Shown here: positions 13,093 through 23,668 of the stretch, piece by piece
Layout: every line of letters starts with the position of its first letter
How positions within the stretch are numbered: position 1 is the stretch's first letter
Origin: Cacajao melanocephalus
Lineage: Eukaryota > Chordata > Mammalia > Primates > Pitheciidae
DNA: 64,000 nt
Direction of reading: 5' to 3'
NCBI GenBank assembly: GCA_963573385.1
Contig: CAUYLG010044439.1
Coordinates: 1-64,000 of the forward strand
The notes under the pieces: generated by a model
Databases searched by the model: none
What the model was told of the DNA's origin: nothing
What the model saw: only the letters and a program-made list of their open reading frames with translations
Position numbers and translations under genes: made by a program

Positions 13093-13415
13093 TCTTTCCT
13101 TTCCTTTCTTTTCTTTTCCTTTCTTTTTCTTTCTTTCTGTCTGTCTCATTCTGTTGCCTAGAATGGAGTGCTGTGGCAGAAACATAGCTCACTGCAGCCT
13201 TCCCTCCCGGGCTCAAGGGATCCTCATACCTCAACCTCCCGAGTAGCAGGGACCACAAGCATACACCATCACACTCAGATAATTTTTGTATTTTTTGTAG
13301 AGATGTGGTTTTGTGGTGTTGCCAAGGCTTATCTTGAATTCCTGGGCTCAAGCTATCTGCCAACCTTGGCCTCCCAAAGTGCAAGGATTATAGGCATGAG
13401 CCACCATGCCTGGCT
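13093..13415 (-). mobile_element. Alu (AluJ-like), reverse strand
   Basis: Full-length antisense Alu with a (CTTT/CCTTT)n-derived tail at 13093-13140. It is flanked by a 16-base target-site duplication, 'gcttcttgactatttc' at 13077 and 'gcttcttggttatttc' at 13416 (two mismatches). High divergence and diagnostic changes fit AluJ. Confidence 0.92.
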
Positions 13416-13431
13416 GCTTCTTGGTTATTTC

Positions 13432-15640
13432 TATGTGACAAGTTTTCCTGTATCTTGACAAATGGGGCTTGATAAACAGTAATGTACTAGGGCAGAATTC
13501 TGCACAGACTGGGCCATTCCATTACCCAAAAATATTTTGTACATTATAAAAAAGAAAAAGAATGGACATTTGAGATGTTCTGTAAACATTTTTATCTTCC
13601 TATGTGTGATGTTGAGATATTAAGCACACTACTTCTTTGTAATTTTTGTGTTGGAGAATAAAGAAAGCCATCTTAAAGTGTCTCTCAAATGAAGAAAACT
13701 GTAGTTGAAGACAATCCTTATCAGTTGTCTAGGACACAAGAGGTAAAGTTTTGCCACCTCTTGTGACAGGTTTTGTGACTAGGTGTCATCAAAAGAGCAT
13801 GTATTTATGGCTGGAATCCTCTCGTCTCATCCTTTCCACTTCTTTCCCAATAAAGGAGAGGGAGAGGAGCAATGTTTACAGTCCACATTTTTTTTTTAAC
13901 AAAAACAACAATAACAGCCCAGCAGTGGTTCAAGGGGAAAGCCTGATTGTTAATATTATCTTGTGAGGAAATAAAAAGTATCTTTGTTAAAAAACAAACA
14001 AAATACTTTTCTAGCTGCTATGTGCCCCTTGGAATTCTGAGTCATTTATTTCTTATAAAATAAATATAAAATCAAAGCAAATAAAAATTAATTCAAGGTC
14101 TCACAGGAAGAGGGCAGTTTTTCTTGATCTTAAGTAATAATATTCCCCAAATAATTTTTAAAAGATCTTATGAACCATAAAATGCTAAACAAATGGTAGT
14201 TAGGATAATCATCACCGCTGTCATAAGGTTTCTTCACATAGCAATAAAGTTTTAAAAATAATCTAAAGAGAGCCGTGGTGTTTGTTTTCTCCTACCAGTT
14301 TTTGGAAGGCAACAAAAGATGTTGCAATGGTGAATATTTGGGCCTTTCCCTTTGTTCTATCCCAGACAGTTGTCTTAGTAAAGGAATACTGTGTATTGTC
14401 AGTCAGTGTGAAACTCCATCATGACAATCTGATTGCTTAAATATTCATTTGTTTATTTTTCCTGCAAATGTTTGAGAAGATGTCAAGTAAAAACAAGGTT
14501 GTGAGTGTGTGGGAGGGTGGCACTAGATACCAGCCTTATTCACTTGGTGATTATTCACTCATGCAAATGAATAAAGATAGACTTGATTTGAGATTTCTAT
14601 AATTGTTACTTATTTTCCAAAAGAGAAGCTTGGGGGTGATAATAATAAATGTCATATTGTAAAAAAAAAAACAAAAACCAGAAACAAAAATTTTTATGTC
14701 TCTGAAGTAATGCTAGTTACTTGGAAGAGAAAGTGTTTTCATTTTATTTATGACTAATCTTTTGGAAAATTAATGTAAATATGAAAGCATCATTTCCATA
14801 ATAAATGATGAAAAGTTACATAACTGGACTGATATTCATGCTCACAGGGGTGATTTTGTACATAAAAGCACATAATGTTAATGCTCAACTCTGACATTTT
14901 GGAGCATAGCTTCCAAATGTTGTGTGAGGCATGTCTTATCTTTAGATTAATGTGTGATATGAAAGGAGGGGCAGAAATGCCTCTCAAGTGTGAGAAAATC
15001 AGAATCCTTTCCTGGTATGTAGTGTTCTGCCATACTGTGAGAATAAAGTCCTTTTTTGTAATATATAATACAGTTTTTAAAATAAGACATTAGATATAGG
15101 CAAAAAGACTCAAAGGGTTTTTAATAACATAAATTTGTATAAATATTATTCTGTTTTAAAAATAAATTGGATAGAAACAGGCAGAGGGCTTAAATTTTCT
15201 TAGAATAAATTTTATAATCAAAATAATATTATATTTGGCAAAATGTTTTAGGAGTTGCCATATAAACAAACAGTAGGAAATTCCTTTGAAATCCTTGATG
15301 AATTTGGAACACAGCTGTTGGAATTCTTATGTGTAATTTTAATATGTTGGTTTTTTTTTTACTGTTATTTATGGATAATCATCTTTATAAAACTACTGCA
15401 TTAAAAGAGCAATAGAGTCCAAATTCTTGAAAAGATTTCTATTAGCCTAGAGAATACATGGTGTATGACTAGCATGAGGATGAGATGTGCTGCCTGAACT
15501 CTCCACTGGAGTTGCAGAAGATGCTACTGCTCCTCCCAAACTAAGGGATTGCTTTGAAGTGCTGTTGACAGCACTAATGACTAATTCAATGAACAATCTG
15601 TACTTTTCTACATGTAAGATAGATTACATGTATATTTGGG
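13432..15640. other. long single-copy-looking interval
   Basis: About 2.2 kb with no recognised mobile element. Frames are at most 72 residues before 15487. The longest frame of the window (15487-15927, 146 residues) begins here and runs into a DNA transposon. I regard it as chance. Short A runs (14661-14671) and T runs (15351-15360) are present. Confidence 0.55.
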
Positions 15641-15647
15641 AAGTAAG

Positions 15648-15835
15648 GTTACTAGATTTAGCAAATGAAAACATAAGATACTCAGTTAAATTTGAATTTC
15701 AGATATATTTTAGTATAAATATGTCCCATGAAACCATGAAATATAAGTATATCCCATATAATACTTGTACAAAAAATGGTTATCTGAATTATATCTTTAC
15801 TAAATACCCTGTAGTTTATCTTATAGTCATATTAA
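15648..15835. mobile_element. palindromic non-autonomous DNA transposon (MER53-like)
   Basis: The left arm has 'ttactagatttagcaaatga' and 'cagttaaatttgaatttcag'. The right arm carries the approximate reverse complement ('atggttatctgaatt', 'ctgtagtttatcttatag'). The inner part repeats 'atgtcccatg' and 'tatcccatata'. An element that is one long inverted repeat is typical of MITE-like human elements. The name MER53 is from memory and tentative. Confidence 0.5.
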
Positions 15836-15939
15836 GGAGGCTATTTCAGGTTGGAGCCACTGTCCATGCAATAGTAGAAGAAGCAGTAGGAGCACCAGCT
15901 ATGATAGTAATAGTGCAGAAAAAGTAACAACTCTTTTTC

Positions 15940-16225
15940 AAGTGCTTTGGTTGTGATCTGTGTTCATTTTCCCATTTCACCTTGCCAGCAGTCCTCTGAG
16001 GTAACTGCTATATGAAGAAATAGTTTAGCACAGTACTTGGCACATAATAACCACAATTATCTGTTAATCGTCTCTGTTTTTATTTTTATTTTTTTACTAC
16101 CATTACACTTCCTGTTAAAGAGGAAGAAACTGAAGCGCCAACACAAGTCCACTTAGGTTGAAAGAAGGCACCCTGGAATTTGAATCATGGCCTGTTTATT
16201 TCCAAAGCCCAAGATCTTAGACATT
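15940..16225 (-). mobile_element. MIR, reverse strand, split by a short sense MIR-like piece
   Basis: 15940-16015 ('ttcaagtgctttgg', 'cagcagtcctctgaggtaac') and 16095-16225 ('gaggaagaaactgaag', 'ggaatttgaatcatggcc') are two parts of one antisense MIR. Between them, 'tagcacagtacttggcaca' (16025-16043) reads as a sense MIR or L2-type 3' end. Confidence 0.65.
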
Positions 16226-16245
16226 TTGTTCCACAGGAAGTCTTC

Positions 16246-16860
16246 ACTTAATATTGTCAGTAGTTTCTTGGAAACTATGACATCAAGCAAAACAATGTAT
16301 AATGAAACCAGTTTTACCATAGGCTAACTGGTATAAATGAGTTAGTTCCTAAGGCATATTTTTGGTTTAAAAAAAAAAACCACCAAATTTCTAAAGACAC
16401 AAAACACCCTTAATATTAAACATTAAAATAAATGTGAGCTATACATACATTTAAGAGAGATTAATAAAAACAAGTAAGATAATTATTTACCCAATTATTC
16501 CAGATCACGGTGGCAGGTGCCCAAAGGATATCCCAGAAGCTCAGTCAAGAATAAACTCTGAACAGGTTGCCATTCCATCACAGGGCACATTCACATATAA
16601 ATCCACACTCAATCAGAGTGGGTGCAGACACACCAGTTTACATAACATGCACATCTTTGGGTGTGGGAGGAAACTAGAGTACCTAGAGGAAACCCATGCA
16701 GACAGGGGGAGAATGTGTAAACTTCACACAGACCGTGGCTCTGGCCAGGAATCTTTTATTTATTTTTTTCTCATTAACATTATAATGAAATTATGTTGAA
16801 CAAAACAATGTTTATTTGAGGACCTGTTGTAGTGTTTTAGGTCTGATCTTAGTCTTTGAA
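16246..16860. mobile_element. old interspersed repeat, family not assigned
   Basis: I recognise the run 'gtgggaggaaactagagtac' plus 'ggaaacccatgcagacaggg' (16661-16709) as a motif shared by many vertebrate repeats, with 'cttcacacagac' after it. The blocks at 16246-16500 also look repeat-derived. I cannot name the family without a database search. Confidence 0.35.
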
Positions 16861-17348
16861 CCGTTCAACCATACCAGGTGACTGAAGCCTTGAAGTGGCC
16901 TGCATTTACTCTATTCTAACTCATGTCAAAATAACCGTGGTTGACTGGAACAAACTGTGGACAGCTCTATGGAGCAAAGGTGTTTGGCATGAGAGTTTAG
17001 GGCCACTGGAAATGACAAGGATTCACAAACATCAACAGACTTTTTTGGGTGATAACTGTTTACACACTTGGTAAGAGTTATAGAGGCAGTAAGTGCCTAA
17101 AAAATAACTAAAACCCAAGTCCTCTGTCTCCCGGTAGTGGTCAAGCATGATGTCATCACCTTCATTTCAGCATTTTTCATGTGTTTCATAAATTCATCAG
17201 AAAAGCCACTTAATAATTTTCATTTTCTATCAGAAGGCACATAAGTGAAGAATTTAATGTTAACATCATCTATTACATACTTAAACTTGTCTAAATTACT
17301 AAGCTTGTGATTAATTTATTTGACAAATTCTCTAAAAGTGTTAATTCT
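16861..17348. other. no gene or recognised repeat
   Basis: Sequence immediately left of the L1 palindrome. No frames of interest and no clear duplicated target site shared with the right flank at 18869. Confidence 0.5.
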
Positions 17349-18081
17349 GGGAGACAATACAAGACGGCCGAATAGGAACAGCTCTGGAGTGCAGTTCCCA
17401 GCAAAAATGCAGAGAGTGAGTGATCACTGCATTTCCAAATGAATTTTTACTGCCCACAGACCAGGAGATTCCTGGGTGGAGAAGTGCCACGAGTCTCCAG
17501 CATGGCTGTTTCAGCCAGTGCAGTGGGTCTTCACACAAAAACTCACACAAATCTGGGTGCCGTTTCAACTGGTGCCTGGAACACCTGGGAGACAGAGTCA
17601 CCCATTGAACTGAAAAAAAGGGGGCTGAAACAGGGTACCAGGTGATCTGGCTCGGCCAGTCTCAGCCCCATAAAGACAGCAGTCTAAAGCACTCTGGACT
17701 GAGAGTTTCACAGGAAATACAGCAGGACCCGAAACGGTCTGGCTCTGTGGGGAGAAGGGTGTCCGCCATTACCGAGGCAGTCCACCATTACCGAGGCAAT
17801 CTGCCATTACTGAGGCAGTCCACCATTACTGAGGCAGACCTCCATTACCAGGCAGTTCTAACTATACTTCTACAAACAAAACTGCAAGGAAGTTCATACA
17901 TCAGCTGGGCAGAGCCCACAGTAGCTCAGCAACGCCTCTACTGGCAGACTGTGAGTAGGCTACCTCCTTGCTGGGCAGGGCAGCCCTGAAGAAAGGCAGC
18001 AGCACATCAGAAACTTATAAATAAAGCCCCACCTTTCCAGAACAGAGCACCTGGGAAAAAAGGCATTTATGAATTCTGCTG
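17349..18081 (+). mobile_element. L1 5' UTR, forward arm of a palindrome
   Basis: Starts at the L1 5' end ('gggagacaatacaagacggc', an altered version of the YY1-bearing start). It continues through 'ctgcccacagaccaggagat', a 19-bp repeat block, and 'acttataaataaagccccac', and ends exactly where the inverted copy begins. No ORF1, ORF2, 3' UTR or A tail follows. It matches primate L1PA/L1PB-type 5' UTR. The L1 5' UTR normally carries a sense RNA polymerase II promoter and an antisense promoter; both arms are mutated. Confidence 0.85.
17762..17856 (+). repeat. 19-bp tandem repeat in L1 5' UTR, about 5 copies
   Basis: Unit of the form 'ccRccattaccgaggcagt' repeated head to tail with small changes. 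The mirror arm has an expanded version at 18309-18463. Confidence 0.92.
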
Positions 18082-18868
18082 CAGCGGAACTCATAACTGC
18101 CTTTTTTCCCCAGGTGCTCTGTCCCAGGAAGGTGGAGCTTTATTTATAAGTTCCTGTCCTTCTGCTATCATTTTTCAGAGGTGCCCTGCCCAGTGAGGAG
18201 GTAGCCTAGTCACAGTCTGCTAGCAGAGGCATTGCTGACTTGCTGTGGGCTCTGCCCAGCTGCTGTGTGAACTTCCTTGTGGTTTTGTTTATAGGGGTAT
18301 AGTTAGAACTGCCTCAGTAACGGCAGTCTGCTTCAGTAATGGCAGACTGTCTCTGTAATGGAAGACTGCCTCAGTAATGGCAGAGTGCCTTAGTAATGGT
18401 GGACTGCCTCAGTAATGGCAGATTGCCTCTGTAGTGGTGGACTCACCAGGTAATGGCAGATGCCCTTTCCCCAACAGAGCTGGAACATCCCAGGTCCAGA
18501 TGTGATTGCTGTGAAAATCTCAATCCAGAGCGTTTAGATTGCTGGTCTCTGTGGGTGGGGGACCAGCTGAGCCAGGTCACTTGGTTCCCTGTTTCAGCCC
18601 CCATTTTTTTCAGTTGAATGGGCAACTCTGTCTTTCAGACATTCCAGTTGCCAGTTGAAACGGCGCCCTGATTTGTGTTCGTTTTTGTGAGGAGACCCAC
18701 TGCGCTGACTGAAACACCCACACTGGAGACTCATGTCACTTTCCTGCCTGGGAATCTCCTGGTCTGTGGGCAGTAAAAATTCATTTGGAAATGCGATGAT
18801 CACTCATTCTCTGCGTTTTTGCTGGGAATTGCAATCCAGAGCTGTTCCTATTGGGTCATCTTGGATCC
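18082..18868 (-). mobile_element. L1 5' UTR, reverse arm of a palindrome
   Basis: The reverse complement follows the forward arm throughout: start near 18868 ('tggatccaagatgacccaat'), 'ctgcccacagaccaggagat' at 18753-18772, the 19-bp repeat block, and 'acttataaataaagctccac'. By eye the arms differ at around one base in eight. The arms meet at 'ctgcag' (18079-18084) with no spacer. Confidence 0.85.
18309..18463 (-). repeat. 19/20-bp tandem repeat in L1 5' UTR, about 8 copies
   Basis: Same unit as at 17762-17856, in reverse orientation ('actgcctcagtaatggcag'), with three or so more copies than the forward arm. Confidence 0.9.
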
Positions 18869-19940
18869 AAAAACCGAAGACTCTTTCCTCTTTAGGTGGC
18901 TCCAAAGCACCTGTATCAAGCTAATTCCAATGTAGCTGAATTAGCCTCTGCAACATCTCAATCCCTAGGACAAATTTGACTTCAGGTAAAAAGGATTCAA
19001 AGTTGTAGAGGTCAACATCATTCACTCTGCATTTAAGACACTTGCTTATTTTCCTTAGTTTTGATAACTTGGCTTTGGGTTCAACTATTGGATTCCCACT
19101 TCTAATTCATTGCTTCTGAATCCCTTATAAAGTCTTGTACACTCAGTTCCTTGCCTTTGTCTGGAGACAGTACTGCCTCTTAATAATCTCTCTGACAATC
19201 TGCATTCCTACAAACCAGCTGAGGCTCTGCTGTCTGATGAGTGGGACAATCTCAGTTCTTTGGAGAACCTTTTCCCCCAACTGTAATTACCAATTCCTTT
19301 CCTGTATTTCTTCTGTATACAGTCAGTAGCTATATCATCTTAATATCAAGCTCTTCTTTTATGCAAGTTTAGGGGCCTCCAAGTACCTGTACCAAAACAA
19401 AATTTGGCGTATGAGGCATAAAAGCCATATTCTGCTTTCTGTTGAAGAGTTTTAGCTAAATTGTGGCCAAAGTCTCTTTTATGGCTAAGTACTCTTCTGT
19501 GAGGTAAGACTCCCAAGTGGGAATGATGCTGAACATGCTTCCTGCTACACTGTCTCCTGATTTATTACTCAAGAAGACAAGGTTCAACACAGATTGATAG
19601 CAATGGTGATGGAGTGAAACAGTAAAGCTGAACTGTAACATGGAGGAAGAAATATTGAAACTTGACAAAAAATTGGAGAAAAAATTAACTGAAAATTAGA
19701 ATGGTTCTATAAAATCTCGAAACTATGTGATTAGAGGAATAGTGGTGCATCTGCTTAGAGAAAAGGAGTAGTTGGAAAGTGGAATTGATGTTACAATAAA
19801 GATAAATTCACTTGACTAATGGAGATTGTGTTAGAATATAAATATATATAAATACATATCAGATTAGATATAAATCTTAGTGTCTTCCACCACATAGCAT
19901 TCTATAATTTCAAAATTGTTTTTGCATTTATTTGGTATCA
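18869..19940. other. no gene or recognised repeat
   Basis: About 1 kb right of the palindrome. Frames are at most 70 residues (19456-19668, reverse) and look random. Confidence 0.55.
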
Positions 19941-19944
19941 CACA

Positions 19945-20180
19945 AGGCAACTTGAGATGAATATTTATCCTTTGACGAGTAAAACTGAGGCCTAAAGAAG
20001 AAAATAACTAAAATTCCACAGACCTTGTTTATGAACCCAATTCTTGGGACACCTTATGCTTTCTATTTGATCATTTGGTTTTTCAGGCCAACTACAACAA
20101 TTGATAACTTTATCTGAATATAATTCAGCCAAAGTCACTTAGTCAATAAAATACAGAGGGAATTGAACCAAGTGACTTAT
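19945..20180 (-). mobile_element. MIR-like fragments, reverse strand
   Basis: 19965-20050 contains 'gacgagtaaaactgaggcc', the antisense MIR 'acagatgaggaaactgagg' block, and 'tatgaacccaattcttggg'. A second weaker piece near 20128-20170 ('agccaaagtcacttagtcaa', 'gagggaattgaacc') also fits antisense MIR. Whether they are one element or two is unclear. Confidence 0.5.
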
Positions 20181-21336
20181 TAAGAGCAGAACTAATAGCT
20201 TATAATAAAATCTAAGGGTCATAAACTTAAAGTTTAAAAGCATTGATATTTTCTTCAATGAAAGAATAAAATAGATGAGAAAAAATGTGAAATAAAAATA
20301 TTTCAGGGGTAATTTGGCCAACCTGCCATTCTCCAAGCATCCACAAATTTCTATTAACTTTATTAAACTCTGTGACCAAAACGCCAACCTCTGTACTTTC
20401 CCATCACAAACAACCAAAAAATTCATTTTACATGATGATTTTATTTTGAATGTCAGTGATATGAATTATTATCTCTAAAATGGTCCAGTTAGTTACATTT
20501 TAAGCCAATATTTGCTTGTACTTTTGTTTAATTTCCAAAACAATGAAAATATTTTGCCCTCTGGTGTGTTTCTAATCAAGATAATGGTATTTTAGAAATA
20601 AATCAATACTTGGTATTTACATAAAGTTTTCACCTGAGAAGTGCAGTGTGTCTTGGTATTACATTTTTATTTCACTGACCTCTGCTTATTTTGGCTAATG
20701 GGAGACACTGTTCTCACTTTACCATAAAAGAAACCAAAGTCCAGGACCTGTCTAATGAAACAATGAATTAATGACAGTTTTTGGAAGAGGAATCAGTACA
20801 TTTGATTTCCAAGGTTTAAACAGAGTTGTGATTCCAGGATATAATCCCTGTTCAACATGAAAAGTTGCCTTCCTACCCCAGGGGCCAAGGACACAGGAGA
20901 AGTTGGCATGCTAATGACATTTTAGTAAGAAATGTTTCTTTTTCATTATATGATCTCAAGCCTTTACAACTCCAAAGAAAATTATTTAAAGGTACTTAGG
21001 ATAAGGAAGAAATTCCCATGGCTTGTAAAACTTTTCACAAAAATTATTTTCTAACCAGTATTTATTGTCAACCTGACAATAATTTTCTGTTTTCACTAAA
21101 GAGTCAAAGATTAGGTGAATGCTACCACAGATAAAAAAAGAAGGAATGGTTAGTCTGGGGAGAAAGATAATGAACATTGATTTGAACAAAGTCTCCCCTG
21201 ATCCAGCCCTCTTCATTCCATTTGAAGTCTCTTCAAAAATCTTTTTTGCCTCTATCCTCTTCTTTACCCTTTCTGAAAATAATGAGTCCAAAGCTATTTG
21301 ATGAACTGAGCCAGGTAAGTGTTCATGCCAGAAGGT
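20181..21336. other. no gene or recognised repeat
   Basis: Single-copy-looking sequence. A reverse frame of 119 residues (20986-21345) has no recognised domain, and its AT-rich codon content looks random. A forward frame overlaps it. Confidence 0.5.
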
Positions 21337-21354
21337 GGGGAGCAAAGTGGACCT

Positions 21355-21750
21355 GAGTGTGAGAAAAGGGCATCTATGCAGGTGTCAGCCCATTAGGAGC
21401 TATGAGAGCCCAAGCAGGATCAAAAGAGCATCCGTGTGGGTGGAGGGAGCCAGGCTGACCCAGGGCTCAGGTTTCAAGTTGGGATTAAAGGGGCTTTTTG
21501 TGCAGAATATCAGAGCTTGAAAGAAGTGACAAGGGTGTCCATGTGGGGAATGACTCAGCATGAGGTGTCAGAGCCCAAGCAGGGTGAGAAGGTCATCTTG
21601 GCAGGAAGACAGCCTAGCTCAGGTTATCTTCAAACAGAGTGAGGAGGGTTTCCAGCTGGGGTTCCCTCAGCTTGGGGTGTACAGTTTGGGAAGAGAGAGA
21701 AGGTTGTCCATGCAGAACAGAGGATATCAGAACCCAGCATATAGGTGAGC
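21355..21750 (+). repeat. diverged minisatellite, about 57-bp unit, about 7 copies
   Basis: A G-rich block of the form 'gtgagaagggcatccatgca' recurs near 21361, 21419, 21482, 21527, 21584, 21640 and 21695, spaced 45-63 bases apart and mostly 55-58. Between these, 'gagcccaagcagg' recurs at 21406 and 21571. The block produces a cluster of overlapping frames (21335-21748) that reflect repeat structure and not genes. It could also be the 5' UTR repeat of an old L1. Confidence 0.7.
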
Positions 21751-21840
21751 CCAGCAGAAGGATGAGGAAGCCGGGCATATCTGGGATGGGGCATCAGTGG
21801 TGACAGTAACAGTGGAAGATTGGATACCTATGGAGATTTA

Positions 21841-21866
21841 ACACACACACACACACACACACACAC
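21841..21866. repeat. (AC)13 microsatellite
   Basis: Uninterrupted AC dinucleotides, about 90 bases after the 57-bp minisatellite. Confidence 0.97.
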
Positions 21867-21937
21867 GCTTTGAAGAGGGAGCCAGGTTTCTCATTGTCAA
21901 AAAAGGGCTGTACAAATGTCAAAAGAAAACTAGAATA

Positions 21938-21979
21938 TCACCATATGATGTGTCTGGTCTCCCTTCACCTTCTGCCATG
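21938..21979 (-). mobile_element. short MST LTR-like fragment
   Basis: About 42 bases nearly identical to positions 23473-23514 inside the MST LTR (common core 'accatatgatgtgtctg'). An Alu is inserted 22 bases downstream. Confidence 0.5.
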
Positions 21980-22001
21980 TCGGTGGATTAGAACTGAAGA
22001 T

Positions 22002-22300
22002 AGCCGGGCGAGGTGGCTCAGGCCTGTAATCCCAGCACTTTGGGAGGCTGACACAGGTGGATCATGAGGTCAAGAGTTCAAGAGCAGCCTGGCCAACATG
22101 GTGAAACCCCATCTCTACTAAAAATACAAAAATTCACTAGGTGTGATGGGCTGTGCCTGTAATCCCAGCTAACTCAGGAGGCTGAGGCAGGAGAATCACT
22201 TGAATCCAGGAGGCAGAGGTTGCAGTGAGTGGAGATCACGCTGCTGCACTCCAGCCTGGGCGATGGAGCAAGACTCCGGCTCAAAAAAAAAAAAAAAAAA
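22002..22300 (+). mobile_element. Alu (AluS-like), full length
   Basis: Dimeric Alu with an 18-A tail, flanked by a 13-base target-site duplication: 'tagaactgaagat' at 21989-22001 and 'tagaattgaagat' at 22301-22313. Confidence 0.95.
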
Positions 22301-22593
22301 TAGAATTGAAGATGACGATAGATAGGTAAATGATACATTAATAAAATATTTTACTTGGCATTTTATAAGCTCTCAGTAATTTGTGTTCCCAAATTCATGT
22401 AAACATTTTGATCACTGAATGTTTAGGTTATGAGAAGAGTGTGCTTAGTAAAGAGAATATGGTTTTTAGATTCAGGCTCTAGTAATATCTTGGGTTCAAA
22501 ATTTATCTCAACCATTGGGTGATTTTATATAATCATGATGAAACCTGTGGGACAGAAAATAAATAAACTGCAAAATATCTTAGTTTCTTTAAG

Positions 22594-23197
22594 ACAGTAG
22601 ATCTCAACCATAGGTGACTTTGCCAATACTCTGACCTCAGGGACATTTGGCGGTGTCTAGAGACACTTTTGGTTGTTACAAATAGAGGGTGCTAATGGCA
22701 TCCAGTGGGTGAAGGTGAGGGATACTGCTAAAGATGCTGCAGCGCACAGGACAACCCCTACAACAAAGGATTATTGTTAAAGGCTGAACTGCATCCCCTC
22801 AAAATTCATACGTTGAGGCCGAAACCTTAAGTACCTCAGAATGTGACTGTATTTGGAGAAAGAGCCTTTCAAGAAATGATTAAGTTAAATGAGGTCATTA
22901 CATGGGGGTCCCAATCCAATCTCACTGATGTCCTTATAAGAAGAGGAAATCTGCACACAGAGACACAAGAATTGTGCTTGCAGAGAGGAAACACGTGTGA
23001 GGACACAATGAGAAGGTGACTATCTGCAAACCAAGAAGAGAGGCCTCGGAAGAAACCAAACCTGCTGACACATTTAAACCTCTACGATTCTGAGAAATCT
23101 ATTCCTGTCTGTGATATTTGGTAATGACAGCCCTAGCAAACTAATACAAGTATTCAGTCCAAAATGCCTATAGAGCCAAGGTTCAGAAACTCTGGTT
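22594..23197 (+). mobile_element. MER20 split by an MLT1 LTR
   Basis: 22594-22774 gives MER20 from its 'cagtagatctcaacca' end through 'gggacatttggcggtgtct' and 'cacaggacaacccctacaac'. The missing end resumes at about 23152 ('cagtccaaaatgcc', 'gccaaggttcagaaactctgg'). MER20 is a roughly 219-bp hAT non-autonomous transposon with inverted ends. Confidence 0.88.
22775..23148 (-). mobile_element. MLT1-type LTR (ERVL-MaLR), reverse strand
   Basis: Runs from TGTT at 22775 to '...actaataca' at 23148. Internal MLT1 landmarks are 'ttcatacgttgaggcc', 'tccttataagaagaggaaat', 'gtgtgaggacacaatgagaagg' and 'gacagccctagcaaactaat'. It lies inside MER20, so it is younger. No internal retroviral sequence is attached, so it looks like a solo LTR. 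Confidence 0.78.
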
Positions 23198-23241
23198 TAA
23201 TATATACAGAAATAGTCCTGATAAACACATCTGTGTGGGGG

Positions 23242-23668
23242 TGATCTAGTTCAAATGTGTGTCCCGGCCCAAATCTCATGTGGAATTGTAATCCCCAGTG
23301 TTGGAGGTGGGGCCTGCTGGGAGGTGATTGGACCATGGGGGCAGTTTCTCCTGAAGGGTTTAACACCATCCATTGGTGCTGTCCTCACAGTAGTGAGTGA
23401 GTTCTCACAAGACCTGGTGGTGCTTGAAAGCGGGTGGCACCTCCCTCCCACCTTGCTCTCTTGCTCCCGCTTTCACCATATGATGTGTCTGCTCTCCCTT
23501 TACCTTCTGCCATGACTGTAAGCTTACTGAGGCCTCCCAAGAAGCCAAGCTGATGCCAGTACCATGCCTCCTGTGCAGCCTATGGAACCATGGGTCAATT
23601 AAACCTCTTTTCTGTGTAATAACCCTACCTCGGGCATTTCTTTATAGTAATGAGAGAACAGAATAATA
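23242..23668 (-). mobile_element. MST-type LTR (ERVL-MaLR), reverse strand
   Basis: Antisense MST landmarks in order: 'ccaaatctcatgtggaattg', 'taatccccagtgttggagg', 'tgggaggtgattggaccatg', 'gtgagtgagttctcacaag', 'ccttctgccatgactgtaag', 'tcaattaaacctcttttctg', ending in 'gagaacagaataata'. It is a solo LTR about 45 bases after MER20. Confidence 0.88.

Noticed and set aside
13058..13458. Opposed 108- and 96-residue frames
   Set aside because: Both are translations of an Alu and its CTTT tail.
15487..15927. Longest open frame of the window (146 residues, forward)
   Set aside because: No recognisable domain, its middle runs through a palindromic DNA transposon, and no splice or promoter context supports it. 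One frame of this length is expected by chance in AT-rich 64 kb.
17762..18463. Regular short repeats resembling a CRISPR array
   Set aside because: Units are contiguous 19-mers with no unique spacers, within L1 5' UTRs in a primate genome.
20986..21345. 119-residue reverse frame
   Set aside because: No domain recognised and competing frames overlap it. Kept only as a note because it lies outside recognised repeats.
21335..21748. Three overlapping forward frames
   Set aside because: Produced by the 57-bp minisatellite, whose period is a multiple of three; no gene evidence.
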